Shown here: positions 33,234-44,946 of the stretch, piece by piece
How positions within the stretch are numbered: position 1 is the stretch's first letter
Layout: the number at the start of each line of letters is the position of its first letter
Notes under the pieces: model-generated
Database searches by the model: none
What the model saw: the letters and a program-made list of their open reading frames with translations, nothing else
What the model was told of the DNA's origin: nothing
NCBI GenBank assembly: GCA_949987705.1
Contig: OX465281.1
Coordinates: forward strand, 239,217,143-239,281,142
Direction of reading: 5' to 3'
DNA: 64,000 bases
Source of the DNA: Thereva unica
Taxonomy: Eukaryota > Arthropoda > Insecta > Diptera > Therevidae
Position numbers and translations under genes: made by a program

Positions 33234-34071
33234 GTTGCCGGCCGCTCCTTCTATCGATTTGGGTAAATGGGCCAAACTAAATGGACTCAAGCCATTTTAA
33301 CTGACGTCACTGATTATCTTATAGCTAAAAAATTTAAATACGAATTTTGTAGACACGCATTTCTGGTTCTAGGTTGACAAAATGTGCTGGTTTGAAAACA
33401 GATTCTGTCGTGAAACATCGAAATGCAAATTAAAACTATAAATAAAATAAGATGAAATAAATTTTTTTTAGCGTAAACAAAATAATAAAAAAAAACTAAG
33501 AATTTTTTCTGGAAAAAGTCACATGATCGAGGGATTAAATGTGATCTTTGTTGTGGTTGTTTTTTGTACTATATGTACTATATGTTTTTTATATATTACA
33601 AAATATTATATTTTTGAGATTCACACGTGCTGCATAAAATAAAAACCGATACAGAATAAAAGATTTGTGATCGATTAATTTATTTCGATTTTATTTAAAA
33701 AAAATTGATTGGTTTTTTGATAAAGGTGAATTTATTAAAGACAAAACAGGTTCGATAAGATCAAAGATCACAATAGGTGCAGTCGAAACTTTGAGTATTA
33801 AAAATGATCATTCCATAAACACGCCGTTTCTTTTTATGATGCTATAAATGTTTTTTTCTTCTATTTTTAATATTAAAATCACCATTGCAGATTAAGAGTT
33901 GAATAACCGCTTTCGTCATAACATTCCTACTAAACTATGACATTTTTGTTTTTATATTATACTTACTGTTTTAAATAACCAAAATTCAACTTTCGAATCT
34001 TGCGATATACTGGCACACTTATAATATAGAAGACTTAAGAACTTTTATTGGCTTAATATGTAAATATTAGG
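33234..34071. other. No gene recognised
   Basis: Very AT-rich, with homopolymer runs. No coding or repeat signal that I can name. Confidence 0.4.
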
Positions 34072-34296
34072 TGGTATTCTCGTTGGCGAGTGACGTGACT
34101 ACGAGGGACGCGGCGGAATGAAACTGTCGATACCTACACACTTATAGAGGAAAATGTCACTTCACACGCCACCTTGCGACAATTAAATATGATTTTTTTC
34201 GATTTGCTCGCCTAAAATATGTTTGATTGACAATGAGAATACCAATTTAAAGTGCAAGTGACACATCTGTCACGTCACACGACAACGAGAATAAGG
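34072..34296. mobile_element. ~225-bp MITE, ends GGTATTCTCGTTG
   Basis: The left end GGTATTCTCGTTGGCGAGTG, then ACGTGAC, is mirrored by GTCACGTCACACGACAACGA at the right. A second inverted match (CAATGAGAATACC, near 34232) lies inside. Confidence 0.75.
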
Positions 34297-35026
34297 CTGA
34301 TTATATTTTTTTACTAGCAAATACCTGCTTGCGTTGGGATAAGAAAAGGGTGAAATGAAACAAAGAACCGATCTTCAAAACATGATTTTGCGTACATCAA
34401 AAAATTTAGTTCCCTATAAAAAATATGTTCTTCAACTTTTTCATAAATTTGTACTACTAGTACAACAGACACCAAGTCAATCATATTCAGAATACGCCTT
34501 GTGGTCGTTGTTTTTGACGTTCCCAGGTAATTGGCACCCTGTGCAGAACTTGCCCCATTGCGACCTCAATATTTTTCACCAAAAAAAGCTGTAGAAATAG
34601 TCATCAATTTTGCAGATTTTTCGCCCACTGTGAAACCCAAAAATTCGCAATTTGGCGCCCCTAAAAAATCGAATAAATAGATTTCAGCGTGAGACGAACA
34701 TTGGCAATATTAAGAAGACAAGACAACACTACTGATATGCTTCTGAAAAGGGCCGTTCCTGCTTCCCATTTTCGTGTTTCGTCCTTTCATGTTTTAGCAG
34801 CTGGTCATACCGTCCGCATGACTCTGGCAGCCCGAGTAAAAATTAAACTCGCCCGCAGCTAGCTTGCAGCAGGTACGCAATAGCCTGCACGGCGCCCTCA
34901 GCTAGCACGTACGCCTGAGAAAAAATTAGACTTGCCCGCTGCTAGTATGCAGCTGGCACGCACGACCAGAGTCAAAGGGTCTTTTTTAATACGGTTTTAT
35001 TAGCTTCACTAAACAACTAACATGTA
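34297..35026. repeat. Mostly unassigned; diverged direct repeat with 83-bp period at 34834-34965
   Basis: GAGTAAAAATTAAACTCGCC (34834) and GAGAAAAAATTAGACTTGCC (34917) each continue with a G-C-rich CTAG-TGCAGC-GG-ACGC stretch. The remainder (34300-34830) has no supportable gene. Confidence 0.55.
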
Positions 35027-35720
35027 ATAAAATTTTGGAAGTTAAATTTGACCCGATTTCCGGTTTTCGATTGAGTTAAAATTTTGCATACACGTTTAGT
35101 TTGGATGAAAATGAAATCTGACCATTTTGTAATAAAATACAGATGGCGGTTCCAAAATGGCGGCCGATTTTCTGAAATTGTGCCCCGCGGTCCCCTCACA
35201 TGGTTGATATGAAAGGATATGACAGATAGAGTACCATACGCAAGCTGTGTTGCGTCATTCCAAATTCAAAATGGCGGCCCACACATTTTGCACACATTCG
35301 TAGCTCGCGAGATAATTAGAATGTATACATAATGAGTTGAATAGTTGAGTTGAGGTTGAGTTAAAAATAAAAAAGCACTGCACGATGCAAAAAATCACAA
35401 ACAAAACACAGAGATGCTGCTGTTAACTGAATTCAACTAGTCAAGTACTGAACTTACGTCTGTATGCATAATTTCAACTCAACCCAGGTAGTAGAGCTGA
35501 GTCGAGCCCAATCGACCCTAACGATCAAACGACGACTCTCGTCTACCTATACTTGGATTAGACTCGGGTTCAACATGGGTTCAACTGATCATGTATACGT
35601 ATTGCGAACTTCGGCCGCCATCTTGATTTTTTTACAAAATAGTCAGATTGTCACGCGAACTATACATATGTGCAAAATTTTAAGTAGATCGGTTATGTGG
35701 AAGTGGGTCAAAATCTATTT
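35027..35720. repeat. Inverted (foldback) repeat with GGCGGCC-containing arms
   Basis: The left arm (GTTAAATTTGACCCGATTTC, AAAATTTTGCATACA, TTCCAAAATGGCGGCCGA) is mirrored by the right arm (TCGGCCGCCATCTTG, GTGCAAAATTTT, GTGGGTCAAAATC). The centre holds another CAAAATGGCGGCCC copy and a GTTGAGTTGAGGTTGAGTT repeat. No ORF domain. Confidence 0.65.
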
Positions 35721-36339
35721 TTTTTTAGGTGCGCCTTGGTGGGCACTACGACTTATTTTGTTTGGTCTATTGTGCCATCCCCATCTTTAAAAACCATCAA
35801 GGTTAAGGCTTCTAAAGTAGCCTAAAACTGATTTAGGGTTCCTGTTTATTGAGGTTGTAGTGTAGAGGATGAAAGGATGGATTGGCAATTTATATAATAT
35901 CATTCGAAATGTAACAGTTCCAAACGTGACCACTATGCGTACCAAGGACCACTATCCAGAGCAAAACTCAGAGGGGAGGACGTTATGGAAGTGTAAGTGA
36001 ATTGGAAAATTTATTAAAACGCTGTGTTTGGTGAACTTAGTTGTTTAATAATTCGTTAAATACAATTGAATCCGTTAAATACAATTGAACAAAAAAAAAA
36101 CGATACAAAAACTGCTGAAAAGGAAAAACTAGGATCCTTGGCACGATGTCGGTGACCCAACATGTATGTGCCGCAGATCCTAATGATTAGTTGTGTAGTG
36201 TGGGCACGATGTCATTGGAATGACATGTGCCCAAAAAACATACCTTCAATAATGGACTTAATGTACTAAGAATAAACAAAATTATTAAGGACTGAAAAAA
36301 AACTCTTGGCTTAACAACTTGATGCTGACATATTTTTCA
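35721..36339. other. No gene recognised
   Basis: Two GGCACGATGTC words (36137 and 36204) may be LINE 3' UTR of the fragment that follows on the minus strand. Otherwise unassigned. Confidence 0.4.
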
Positions 36340-36505
36340 TAGTGCCAACTATCGCCGCCTACTTGTCCCCTTCGGACATATTATGGCAAGTGTCTAAACA
36401 GTTCCTGCCCCAAATCTCCGAAGTCGCGATGGAGGAAGCTCAATATCTTCCTCGATGTATGTAGCCTTACAGCGTGTCCAGCAAGTGCTCCGCAGTTTCG
36501 GGAGC
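36340..36505 (-). pseudogene. LINE C-terminal RNase H-side fragment, downstream half
   Basis: On the minus strand, from the target-site duplication onward: PETAEHLL, then decayed sequence. It continues the fragment at 39199-39310, from which the hAT-like element separated it. Confidence 0.75.
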
Positions 36506-37529
36506 CATGGGCGTAGCAATGAACTATTGCTGGGGTGGGCCTGATTATAAAGCATCGTTACCGACTGACCACAGACAGAAGTTAAACAACATGAGGAATC
36601 CTGAGATGTGACGGATCATCTAAATGCAAACAACCATCCACTCACACACGCACACATTTTTTTTTATTTTTATCCAAAAAACGTATCATTTTCGTACGTA
36701 TCTTTTAAATTTTTTAACCTAAAATAATTTAAAACAACGGTTTTGTGATACAACCCTCTTAGCTTGACATAACTGGTGACGCATCCTTAAAAGAATAATT
36801 GTTCGATTGATTAAAATAATTGCAACCGATACAATTCAGTATGCTTTTTGGCCATTAAGATTAATCCCGATTCAAAGGAATCAGCTTCATTTACCTTCTT
36901 CCAGCGCAAACTCTGTTCAGTTATCTCCTTTTAAATGGCCTGCCACCTTGAGCAGGTAACTATTACCTCGGTAATAGTCGTATTCTGACTCCTCCAGAAA
37001 CCGGCGACAAATTCGGCCTTACGTTATTCTGTCAACGTTTTGTTATCTTGCTCAGTTCGAAAGATACACTGTGTGGCTAGGGATACGGAATCGGTGGAAA
37101 GTAGTCGAATAAATACACATGAGTAGAGTCGAATGAAAAGTACTTAATGAGTACGTTTTACTTGTTCAAAAGTACTCGATTCCTTGAGAATCCACGAGTA
37201 CTTTTTGAAATTTTGATTTTGGATTCATGGAGGTATAACAGAGGAAAGTCAATTGAAAAGTAATGAGCAGAAGAATTTTACTCGGAACCAAAAACGCATA
37301 TCATTATTTCTGAAAACTTGAGCATCGAAGACGAAGTTTACACTATATAAGACGAAGGACGAAGTTTACACTATATAAGACACTAATTTGCCCTGTTACG
37401 CTCACACAAAGTTAGAGGACATGCTAAATTCCTTTTAAAGGAAGATTTTGAGAAGCCGATTTTGTCAGGAAGGGACATTTAGAAACAGCCAACAACGAGT
37501 AATATCAAATGACGAGATAGACTAAGTGA

Positions 37530-37800
37530 CGTTGGTAAGACTCAATACACTTCGCTGGTTTGGATACGTCGAGCGCACGTCAGAAGAAAGAGCAGCAAAG
37601 AAGGTGTTTATTATCATCATCGAAGAAGAAAGACCTGTAGGCAGGCCGAAGAAAAGATGAACGGATGCGTTTATAGCAAATGCGGAGGCACTTCTCCAGA
37701 TATCGAACTGAAAGTCCCCCAGAATTTGAGATTGCAGTAAAAGATTAGAGGGATCCAAGATTCTAGTTAGGTTGCAGCACAATTGGAGGAAGAAGAAGGA
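37530..37800 (+). pseudogene. RTE-type LINE C-terminal fragment
   Basis: Encodes RWFGYVERTSEERAAKKV and, after it, VGRPKKRWTDAF, the signature end region of RTE-type LINE ORFs (compare RWFGHVCRMDDNRLPRKLL in the intact copy). It comes from a different lineage than the copies at 23.5 and 31 kb. Stops interrupt the last part. Confidence 0.75.
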
Positions 37801-38220
37801 ATATATGGAGCAAATTTGCCATCGCTTGCATAGGCATTCTTCTTTTTTTCATTGGCATTCCTGATAATTTTCAACGAATGGTTGTTTTATACTTCCGACC
37901 TGCTTTAGCTAATGCATTACTCGATTCCCGATTTTCTGTGTGTTGCACGCACGTGGATTCCAAGTTGGTGAATAGCGAAGCACGCATAGAAACTTCTATG
38001 CGATTAAAGATTTCCAATTTTCGTTTCCACTTTGCGTTTAGGATGTAATCTGCTCTAAGCTTTCCTAAAGTGAGGAAGAAAAATACATTTATGTGCAAAG
38101 CGGCACGACTGAGATGAACTTGCAATTACCCTGAATTCTAACTTGAATGCAAATTTTGTACTCGGTGCTCGATTCTAACCTACAAGCAATGATATGAGTA
38201 ATATTACTCGGTCAAAAGTA

Positions 38221-38702
38221 ATACCAGAGACACACTTGTGGTATAGTAATTACAATATGAGCAATATTGCAATATACTTCAGGTGTGTCTCTATATACTG
38301 AGAAAAAATCTCGGTATACACTCAGTATACTCAACATTGAAACTCAATATCCCAATTGAGAAAAACTTCGTGGTATAGCTCAGTATACCCTAGATTTAAA
38401 CCGAAGAATAGTCTGGGCATAACCCAAAATGATAATTTCGAACAGGATTTTAATTCTAAATTTTCTATTTCACTTTTATTTTTAATATAAATTAATAAAA
38501 ATTTCACAATATTTCTAATCATATTTAACTTCAATTTAACTGCAGCACAATAATTTTTTTCGACTTGCAAATCTGACAGATAAATGACAACCAAATAACT
38601 CAGTATACTAATGCAAGTGTGTCTTCACATTTTTATATTGCAATATGGCAATATTGCAATATCCCGATCTCAATTGCTATACCACAAGTCTGTCTCCGGT
38701 AT
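38221..38702. mobile_element. ~482-bp MITE nested in the hAT-like element
   Basis: ATACCAGAGACACACTTGTG followed by GTATA is mirrored by TATACCACAAGTCTGTCTCC then GGTAT. The interior has inverted GCAATATTGCAATAT blocks and repeated CTCAGTATAC words. Confidence 0.8.
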
Positions 38703-39198
38703 AACGAGTATACTCAGTATACTGATATGAGAAGAATCCAGCCAGCCAGCCAGCTTGACATCGTGCTAGTGTTTTCATCATTAAACAATTAATTAATATG
38801 ACAAAATTATTTTTGACGTAACAAATTAGCGACAAATTATAGACCTAGACCCGTGTGTGCCGTAGTAGCATATACTTCGTTTCTATTGGAACCGAGTTGA
38901 CTTGGATTTTAAATTAAAACTAAACGACTTAACTCTATGATAGACCAATACATATAATTTATCTATTCTGCGTTATATGTTACGTATGTATGGCCGCATC
39001 AAATGAACTTAGTTCCCGACTTTTTGCTTTTTCTTTTCTAAAAACAATGTAAAATTGTTTTAAGCGCTATGTAACATCACTGGTTTAAAAGTGGATGTAT
39101 CTTGTTTTGATTAAGTGATTCACCGTTATTTTGGGGTGGACCAGGAGGATTCTGGGGTGGGCCTGGCCCACCTGGCCCCCTCCCTTGCTGCGCCCATG

Positions 39199-39310
39199 TC
39201 GGGAGCTGCCCCGCAGAACCGACAGCTAAACTCGGCTACCAGTCCCATTTTGTTTAGATGGTAGTTAAACGAATAGTGGCTTTAGCTTTATCGATTTGTA
39301 TGAATCTTTT
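39199..39310 (-). pseudogene. LINE C-terminal RNase H-side fragment, upstream half
   Basis: The minus strand encodes MGLVAEFSCRFCGAAPE, the Cys-rich motif near the end of Jockey/R1-type LINE ORFs, and then meets the hAT-like element. A relative of the same motif is at 58750-58858 (CRSCGVSPETAEHLLCDC). Confidence 0.8.
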
Positions 39311-39769
39311 AGCTTGACGAGCACCCTGGGTTCTTGTTCTTACGTGGCAGCTTGTTAAGCTACACAAAGGTTCCGGACCGATAGGGGATGAGTTTTCCTA
39401 GGCTATAGTAGGCTATAGCCAGGTTGTCGGCAACTTCATACATGCATACATACAGGTGAAGGTGAAGCTAATATAAAGAGTATACAAATAGCCTAAAACA
39501 TGCCCGCAAAAATACTGAATCTTCCAGTGAAAATCCCAACTCAATCGGCTTAGACGTTTCCGAGTTTAGCCCGTACAAACCGACAGACAGACAAAAATAT
39601 TTAAAAATACTTGTTTTTGTTGTAATATCAAGTAAATAATTATAGTATTCGTAATTTTGTAGAAAACGCAAAACACGTTCGTATATGTAGATTCAAATAT
39701 ATTATTGAAGATTTATTGAACGATTCGCTCCAAGTGTTTCCTGGTATTGCTTGTAATGTCTTCAATTAA

Positions 39770-40100
39770 CCACAAAAAATTTATTATTTCTTTTAAAAGA
39801 ATTTTACCAGGCTGTTGTACATTTCTGGTTAGTATCTAAAACATCTATTTTTTGATTTATGAAACTTTCAAGGTTAATTTAGAGAATAAATTCATTTTTG
39901 TTTCTGTAAGTTATTCCGTCACAAGTTGTTTAAATTTGAAACCGGATCAAATGACGACCAAAAGACCAGTTTTGCACTGAATATAGAAAATCGTTTTGTT
40001 TTAGTAGTTGTGAAAAACGCTTATCCACTTTACCTTATTTTTGAATAACATTAAAATATTTTATAATAAATAAAAAATGCGCGTGAACCCGTGAGAGAAG
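39770..40100. repeat. Duplicated noncoding block, copy B (partner 2480-2850)
   Basis: Shared features include TTCTGGTTAGTATCTAAAA (versus TTCTGGTTTGTATCTGAAA), GAAACTTTCAAGG (versus GAAACTTCCAAGA) and ATTAAAATATTTTATAA. Noncoding, part of the segmental duplication. Confidence 0.65.
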
Positions 40101-40147
40101 TTAAGCTTATAAGGAAGTAGACGTATGTACTAATATTTCATTGATCT

Positions 40148-40480
40148 TTATTTCATACAATCGCCAAAGAAGAGATAGTAGCAGAACGCCTTTATGGTAT
40201 ATACGATTGTTGATGATACCATGAAAATAGATTGTTTTGTGAAGTTTTTAAGCTTGATAAACATTGATAGAGTGGGGTAGTCATCGAAATTTTTTAGGTG
40301 ATGTTTACTCATCGTTTTAATACAAATGCGAACATTGATGCACCAGTTAGAGCAGAACTTGTCGATTATCGTTCGATGATATAATTTTTTAAATTCTTCA
40401 GTCGCACTCTTTACTATAATGCTCTGTTGGTATTTTCGCGATATTTCTATAATTGAAGTGATTCTTAATGCACCACACAT
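40148..40480 (-). other. Unrecognised 110-codon ORF
   Basis: Open minus-strand frame ending YTIKAFCYYLFFGDCMK. I recognise no domain. It has a mix of charged, Cys and aromatic residues and is not obviously a low-complexity artefact, but no matching frame was found in copy A. It could be a fragment of a decayed gene or chance. No splice or promoter support. Confidence 0.25.
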
Positions 40481-41509
40481 CTGTCGTCGTTTGACACCCC
40501 AGTTGAAGTTTTATTTATTATTTATTGGTGTTTGACTTTTGTTCTCTACTACGAGCTCTGGTTTCGTTGAAGTTTTTGTAATATTTTGACCAAAAGATTG
40601 TCCAAGCATTTTTGGCATGATAGATTTTGATGATGCTCATGATTGGCATTGACTTTTTCCTTATTGGAGTTACTCGTAAAAAGAAGATGATTAATTTTTG
40701 ATTAACAGTGCAATCATTGTAATTCGATGGTTATTCCCCGCATTTCACAACGCTTATTTATATCGTCCTGTTTTGGGTGGTTTCTTTCTAGCTAGTTCTT
40801 CTTTTTGAAATGTCTTTATATGAATAAGTTTAAGTTTCTTCGGATTAATCTGTAAATAACTTGGGCATTGTGAAACCTGCAAATGAGGATTTCTAGATTT
40901 CATTGGACATACACGTAATTTAATTTCACATATAATCTGACTTCTTTGTGAATTCTATGCAGATATGTATGTAAAAACACAAACGAACAACAAAAATCTA
41001 TCATGGTGGTGTTGTATATTTGATACACAAACAAGATACGAGAAAAACCACAAAAATATAACTGCGTATTCTTAATGAATGGTAAAAGTTATCCCCTCCA
41101 TGGTTAAAGCTAATATATCCCCGATTTTTGAATAGGGTATAAATCGCCATATTATGCTAGGTGTTCACAGCTGACACTCTGCAGTATTATGTGAATATAT
41201 TCATTTTGTGTCTCAAGTTCGCCAGTTCAACCTTGTTTTCATTCTCGCATACACAAAAATTTCAAAACGTGACGGGAAGCGACATTGCACAGCAAAGTAG
41301 TTCTATTTAGTTTCAATGACTTTTGGAATGACATTTACGTCCATTCGTTACGTCCAATTTTTGTTCGGCCTTTATTTTTAAACTAGAACCGGAATCGGTT
41401 TGAATCTCTTGAGGAATCCCAGGAACAGGATTAGATGGTTGCTTTACGATTTGTGTGATTTCGCGCCTAATGAAAGCTGCGGTTGTTGTAGGTACTTACT
41501 TTTCTCGTC
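40481..41509. other. No gene recognised
   Basis: AT-rich sequence with no supportable coding or repeat feature. Confidence 0.4.
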
Positions 41510-41740
41510 TTGACAGATCAAATAAACTTGGTGCTACTTAGGGCAGAGTATCTAATGAGCACAGCGAAGTGCTACCACAAGTTCAGCTTCCGTGTGGAAT
41601 TTTTAATAAGTTTTAGGAAACGATCGATGCACTGTGATAGAAATCAACACAGGAATACATCAGCAGATACGGTGTGGGGTTTGAATTCAATGCCATTCAA
41701 TACTATCTTGATTCAAGCAACAAGGAATACTTTCAATCCA
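41510..41740. repeat. Duplicated noncoding block, copy B (partner 3256-3420)
   Basis: GTGATAGAAATCAACACAGG, ATACATCAGCAGATACGGTG and AATGCCATTCAATACTATCT, then TGATTCAA, correspond to 3287-3365 of copy A. Both copies are partly open, but the frame has no known domain. Confidence 0.65.
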
Positions 41741-41935
41741 GTTCTTGAGGGCTGAGTCAATACCAATATAGCAACTTAGCAAACTTGGGTACCGAACAGT
41801 TTTGTCGTGAACGAGTAGATTTGGTTGAATTGGAGATATTTTATTATATTATTTATTTATTAATTATATTATTTATGAGTTTGGCAAGCTTAACCAAGAG
41901 GATACTACAACGAGTTGTATGAAATTTTTGACGAT

Positions 41936-42210
41936 CCAGAATTCTCAACTTTAATATGAACAGACTGAGACTAGCCGGCACCGTAATCAGGATGGAGGAC
42001 AATCGTATCCCAAAACGGCCTCAGAAATTTCGGGAAGTAGGCCAGTAGGTAGACCCAGGAGGAGATGGATAGACTCTGTGACGGTTGAGGCAGAGGCAAT
42101 GCTCAACATCCGGAACTGAAGACTTGCTGCAAGGGACCGTCAAACTAGGAGAAATGCCCTAGAGGAGGCCAAGGCTCGATTTGGGCTGTAGCGCCATTTA
42201 ATGGATGGTA
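41936..42210 (+). pseudogene. RTE/CR1-like LINE C-terminal fragment
   Basis: In two frames: NRLRLAGTVIRMEDNRIPKR and then GRPRRRWIDSVTVEAEAML, NIRNWRLAARDRQTRRN and ALEEAKARFGL, ending at a stop. This is the typical end of RTE-like LINE ORFs (RWAGHV-RM, GRPR-RW, W-LA-DR-W). One frameshift separates the two parts. It is a third lineage, distinct from those at 23.5 and 37.5 kb. Confidence 0.82.
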
Positions 42211-43669
42211 TAACCCAGAAAAAACCCGGATCACTCAACGGAGAGTGTCATAGCGGTGTCAATTAAAAAGAATTTAAGACTCTTTGTATGAATTAAAATT
42301 CATCTTGATGCAAGCTCACTAAGGATAAGAAATGTTTACTGGTAACAGTACCATTGAAGATATTGCTTCTCAAACTGTCATCAAAAGATGAGTTGAATTT
42401 CTTTTGGAGGAGTTTCTCAATTTAGTATTTTTACGGCGATCTGACCCATTTGGAAAACATCTCTACGCTCAGTAGGAGGCTTCTTTAGTTTTAATAGCGT
42501 TCATATGTACATTCCAAATTAAATAATCAATTCAGCTTAATAAAGAGTGCGAAATGAATGAAGATATTCCCATCCCATACGCCGCTGAATATGGGTACAT
42601 GTGAAATTAGCACTACCCTGGGTTAATGACAAGCGGTGAGACAAGTAGCGCACTTGGTGGAAGTAGGAAACAGGTGAAGGAGATATGCTCACTTCCAGAG
42701 CACTGAAAAACCTTGTCCTAGAACTGACTAATCTAGGTATCCAGACGTGCCTCAGCTAACACCATCTCTCCGCAACCCCCTTTCTAGAGCCTCAAAAATA
42801 GTGCAAAACGAGTGGTGTCAGTTGGACCTGTTGTATTCTAGCCTCTTATGTACTTCAGATTTCTCGGCCAAAGTGCTTGAAGAGGCTCAGCGATTTACTT
42901 CAATCGTTTGTTCAATCGAAGTCCCGTCGAACTACGAGACTCTGCCCGCTGCTTTCATGAGGTAATCTTCGCCAGTATTTCATCAAGTTACAATTGTTTA
43001 AGATCTTTTTCACCAAACTGGTGGGTGCCTCAATAGCCGAGTCATGCCACAGTCGTCTGTTATCGGTTGGCTTTCAGATAGGATAAATATCCGGGTATTA
43101 GTTAGAGTAAACCCTTGAAGTGCGAATACGCAGTTAACATACCAGAACAATGCCCAAAGATGCAATTCAGTTAAAATATATCAAAGCAAAAAAAATTCAT
43201 TACAAAATCCGATCATGCAAACTAAAGCGAATGAACCCGCGCATATGTAACGCCGATAACATTCAACAAAAAAAACTCAAATGTAAATTTTCCTAGTCGT
43301 AGTCACAAGCAACACGAGACTTGAATTATCGAAACCAGGTGTGCGAGCTAAACCAAAGAGTCACAAATTAACGATGATGAATGAAATTCCACAGTGACGC
43401 AAGATAAACAACGACTAACGCCACCAACGGACATGTGTAATAAACGAATCAGCACAGAATTATGCAATGATTTATTAATTGACCCAAAATTGAAAAGGTC
43501 TGTAAAGTATCAAGGATATGGAACCACGTCAAGCAAGTAGGACACACATGTGACATGGTGTACCATCTGAAGCAATTAAGGAAATTGCATTTTACAAGAG
43601 GAAGAAATTCAGGTCAAGGGTGTCATTTTCTATGAATTTAATAAGTAGTATAAATATAGGAGACTAAAT
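42211..43669. other. No gene recognised
   Basis: A 72-codon plus-strand ORF (42747-42965) has no identifiable domain. The rest is AT-rich without supportable features. Confidence 0.4.
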
Positions 43670-43990
43670 TAACACTTCTTAAATTTTCAAAGTTACATGC
43701 CCCATAGAGTGTACACCTCTACTTGAAATATAGTAGCTAGGGCTTCCAAGGTAAACAGTCTATTAAAGTTTTCAAGATCGGGCATCCCACCCTAGTTTTT
43801 GGGCCAGTGCCTGGAGTTACTCAAAGGATGCAACTTTTTCCTTAATTCAACGACTTCAATCAATTCTCTTTCGTTTTGTATAAACAGTATGAAAGAAAAA
43901 TCGCATTTTGAAAATCAGCGGGGAAGACTTTGTTTAGTCCCCTTTAAACTGAATGTGCCATTATAAGAATGTTGCACTTATGCAGCTCGA
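43670..43990. repeat. Duplicated block downstream of FAR-2 (partner 9298-9550)
   Basis: See the copy A entry: GCCAGTGCCTG, GACTTTGTTTAGTCCCCTTT and ACTGAATGTGCCATTATA match in order. About 2.2 kb of inserted sequence separates this block from the FAR-2 3' UTR. Confidence 0.8.
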
Positions 43991-44360
43991 TCGCAGGAAC
44001 CAGAAGGACTAGAGGACTGGCAGGAAAGTTAGAAGAAGCTGCACATCCTTAGAAGAGCTCCGCAGAGGTGTTGGGGCCGCTGTAGCCATCCGCGTCGGAT
44101 CAACTGGAGGCAACCTTAATTGCAATTAGAAGTCATCACCTTCGTCGTTGGTATAGCAGTAAAGCAACCAAGAAGGGAATAAATCCGGATCCCGGAAGGG
44201 ATTGTGCATGGTCTTTGCTGCCTGTTAATCTACAAATTGGTAGATACCCACCTTTCTTTATCTGTTCTTTGGGTGTTCACGAGAAGGCAGAGAAGCGGAA
44301 GCTAATAGCCTGACTGTTCTCACCTAAATAACTTAACTTACGACTGTGGATGTTGAATAC

Positions 44361-44946
44361 CTAAACAATACTGTACAATTTTTCGACGTCTTCGTTGTCA
44401 GGGACAATTCTGCTTGGTCTCACATAGATGTGTTGCTCGAAACATGCGCTGGAGATATTGCAGTAAATTTCCAGGTTGTTGCAAAGTTCGACAAAAAGGA
44501 CGCTCGCTGCAGTCCATTTTTCCATCGTGCTTTCAGTAAAACCTCTTCTCACAAGACAATCCAAAATTTTGACATCTTTCATGTAGAACGATTCGATCGT
44601 ATAATCAGCAAGCAGGTCATTCCGCCAATATTTGTCAGTTACTCTTGTCGCGAATGATTCGGTGAACTTATTAAACTCTTGTGGACGCAGAATTTCTGTT
44701 TGCAGACGCAGAATTTCTGTTTGAATTTCTGTCTCGCAGTTTGGAGAAAAAGTCGTGCGCGTACAAAAAATGGCCATTTACATGGTAGATTGGTATCATA
44801 TATTGTATGACGTCCAAATAAAGACTCCAATTCCCTGAACGATGTAATGTTTCACTAACGAGATATTCTGATGTACTCAACCCACAATTTTCCATTTCAC
44901 TTCTTCTTGATAAAACATCCAACTCTTCCTGGAATTCGAGGTACAT
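44361..44946 (-). pseudogene. Decayed copy of an unnamed multicopy insect protein
   Basis: On the minus strand, STSEYLVSETLHRSGNWSLY and then LDVIQYMIPIYHVNGHFLYA, followed after a short repeated stretch (NRNSASANRNSAS) and a frame change by TDKYWRNDLLADYTIESFYM and RGFTESTMEKW. From memory of the family, this order (GNW-LHL, MLP, GH--YA, then D-YW--L--D--IE and RG-TE) belongs to an uncharacterised protein present in many copies in arthropod genomes, probably carried by mobile elements. Function is unknown. The copy is frameshifted and lacks both ends. Confidence 0.5.

Larger units (their letters stand above)
36506..39198. mobile_element. 2,693-bp nonautonomous hAT-like element with perfect 8-bp TSD
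   Basis: The ends are CATGGGCGTAGCAA and TTGCTGCGCCCATG, with GGGGTGGGCCTG just inside both. TCGGGAGC is duplicated exactly at 36498-36505 and 39199-39206. An 8-bp target duplication with short TIRs indicates the hAT superfamily. The insertion is confirmed by the host site: removing the element and one TSD restores a reading frame in a LINE fragment across the joint. The interior carries an RTE-type LINE fragment and a nested MITE, and no transposase that I can recognise. Its edges also include ORFs without known domains (37871-38125, 38331-38594). Confidence 0.88.

Noticed and set aside
33015..33266. 83-codon Ser/Leu-rich ORF
   Set aside because: It lies almost wholly within the 212-bp hAT MITE and its residues reflect repeated AAGTCTTGCA words.
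37322..37382. CRISPR-like or satellite repeat
   Set aside because: Only two copies of GACGAAGTTTACACTATATA in tandem, with no spacers or array; a local duplication.
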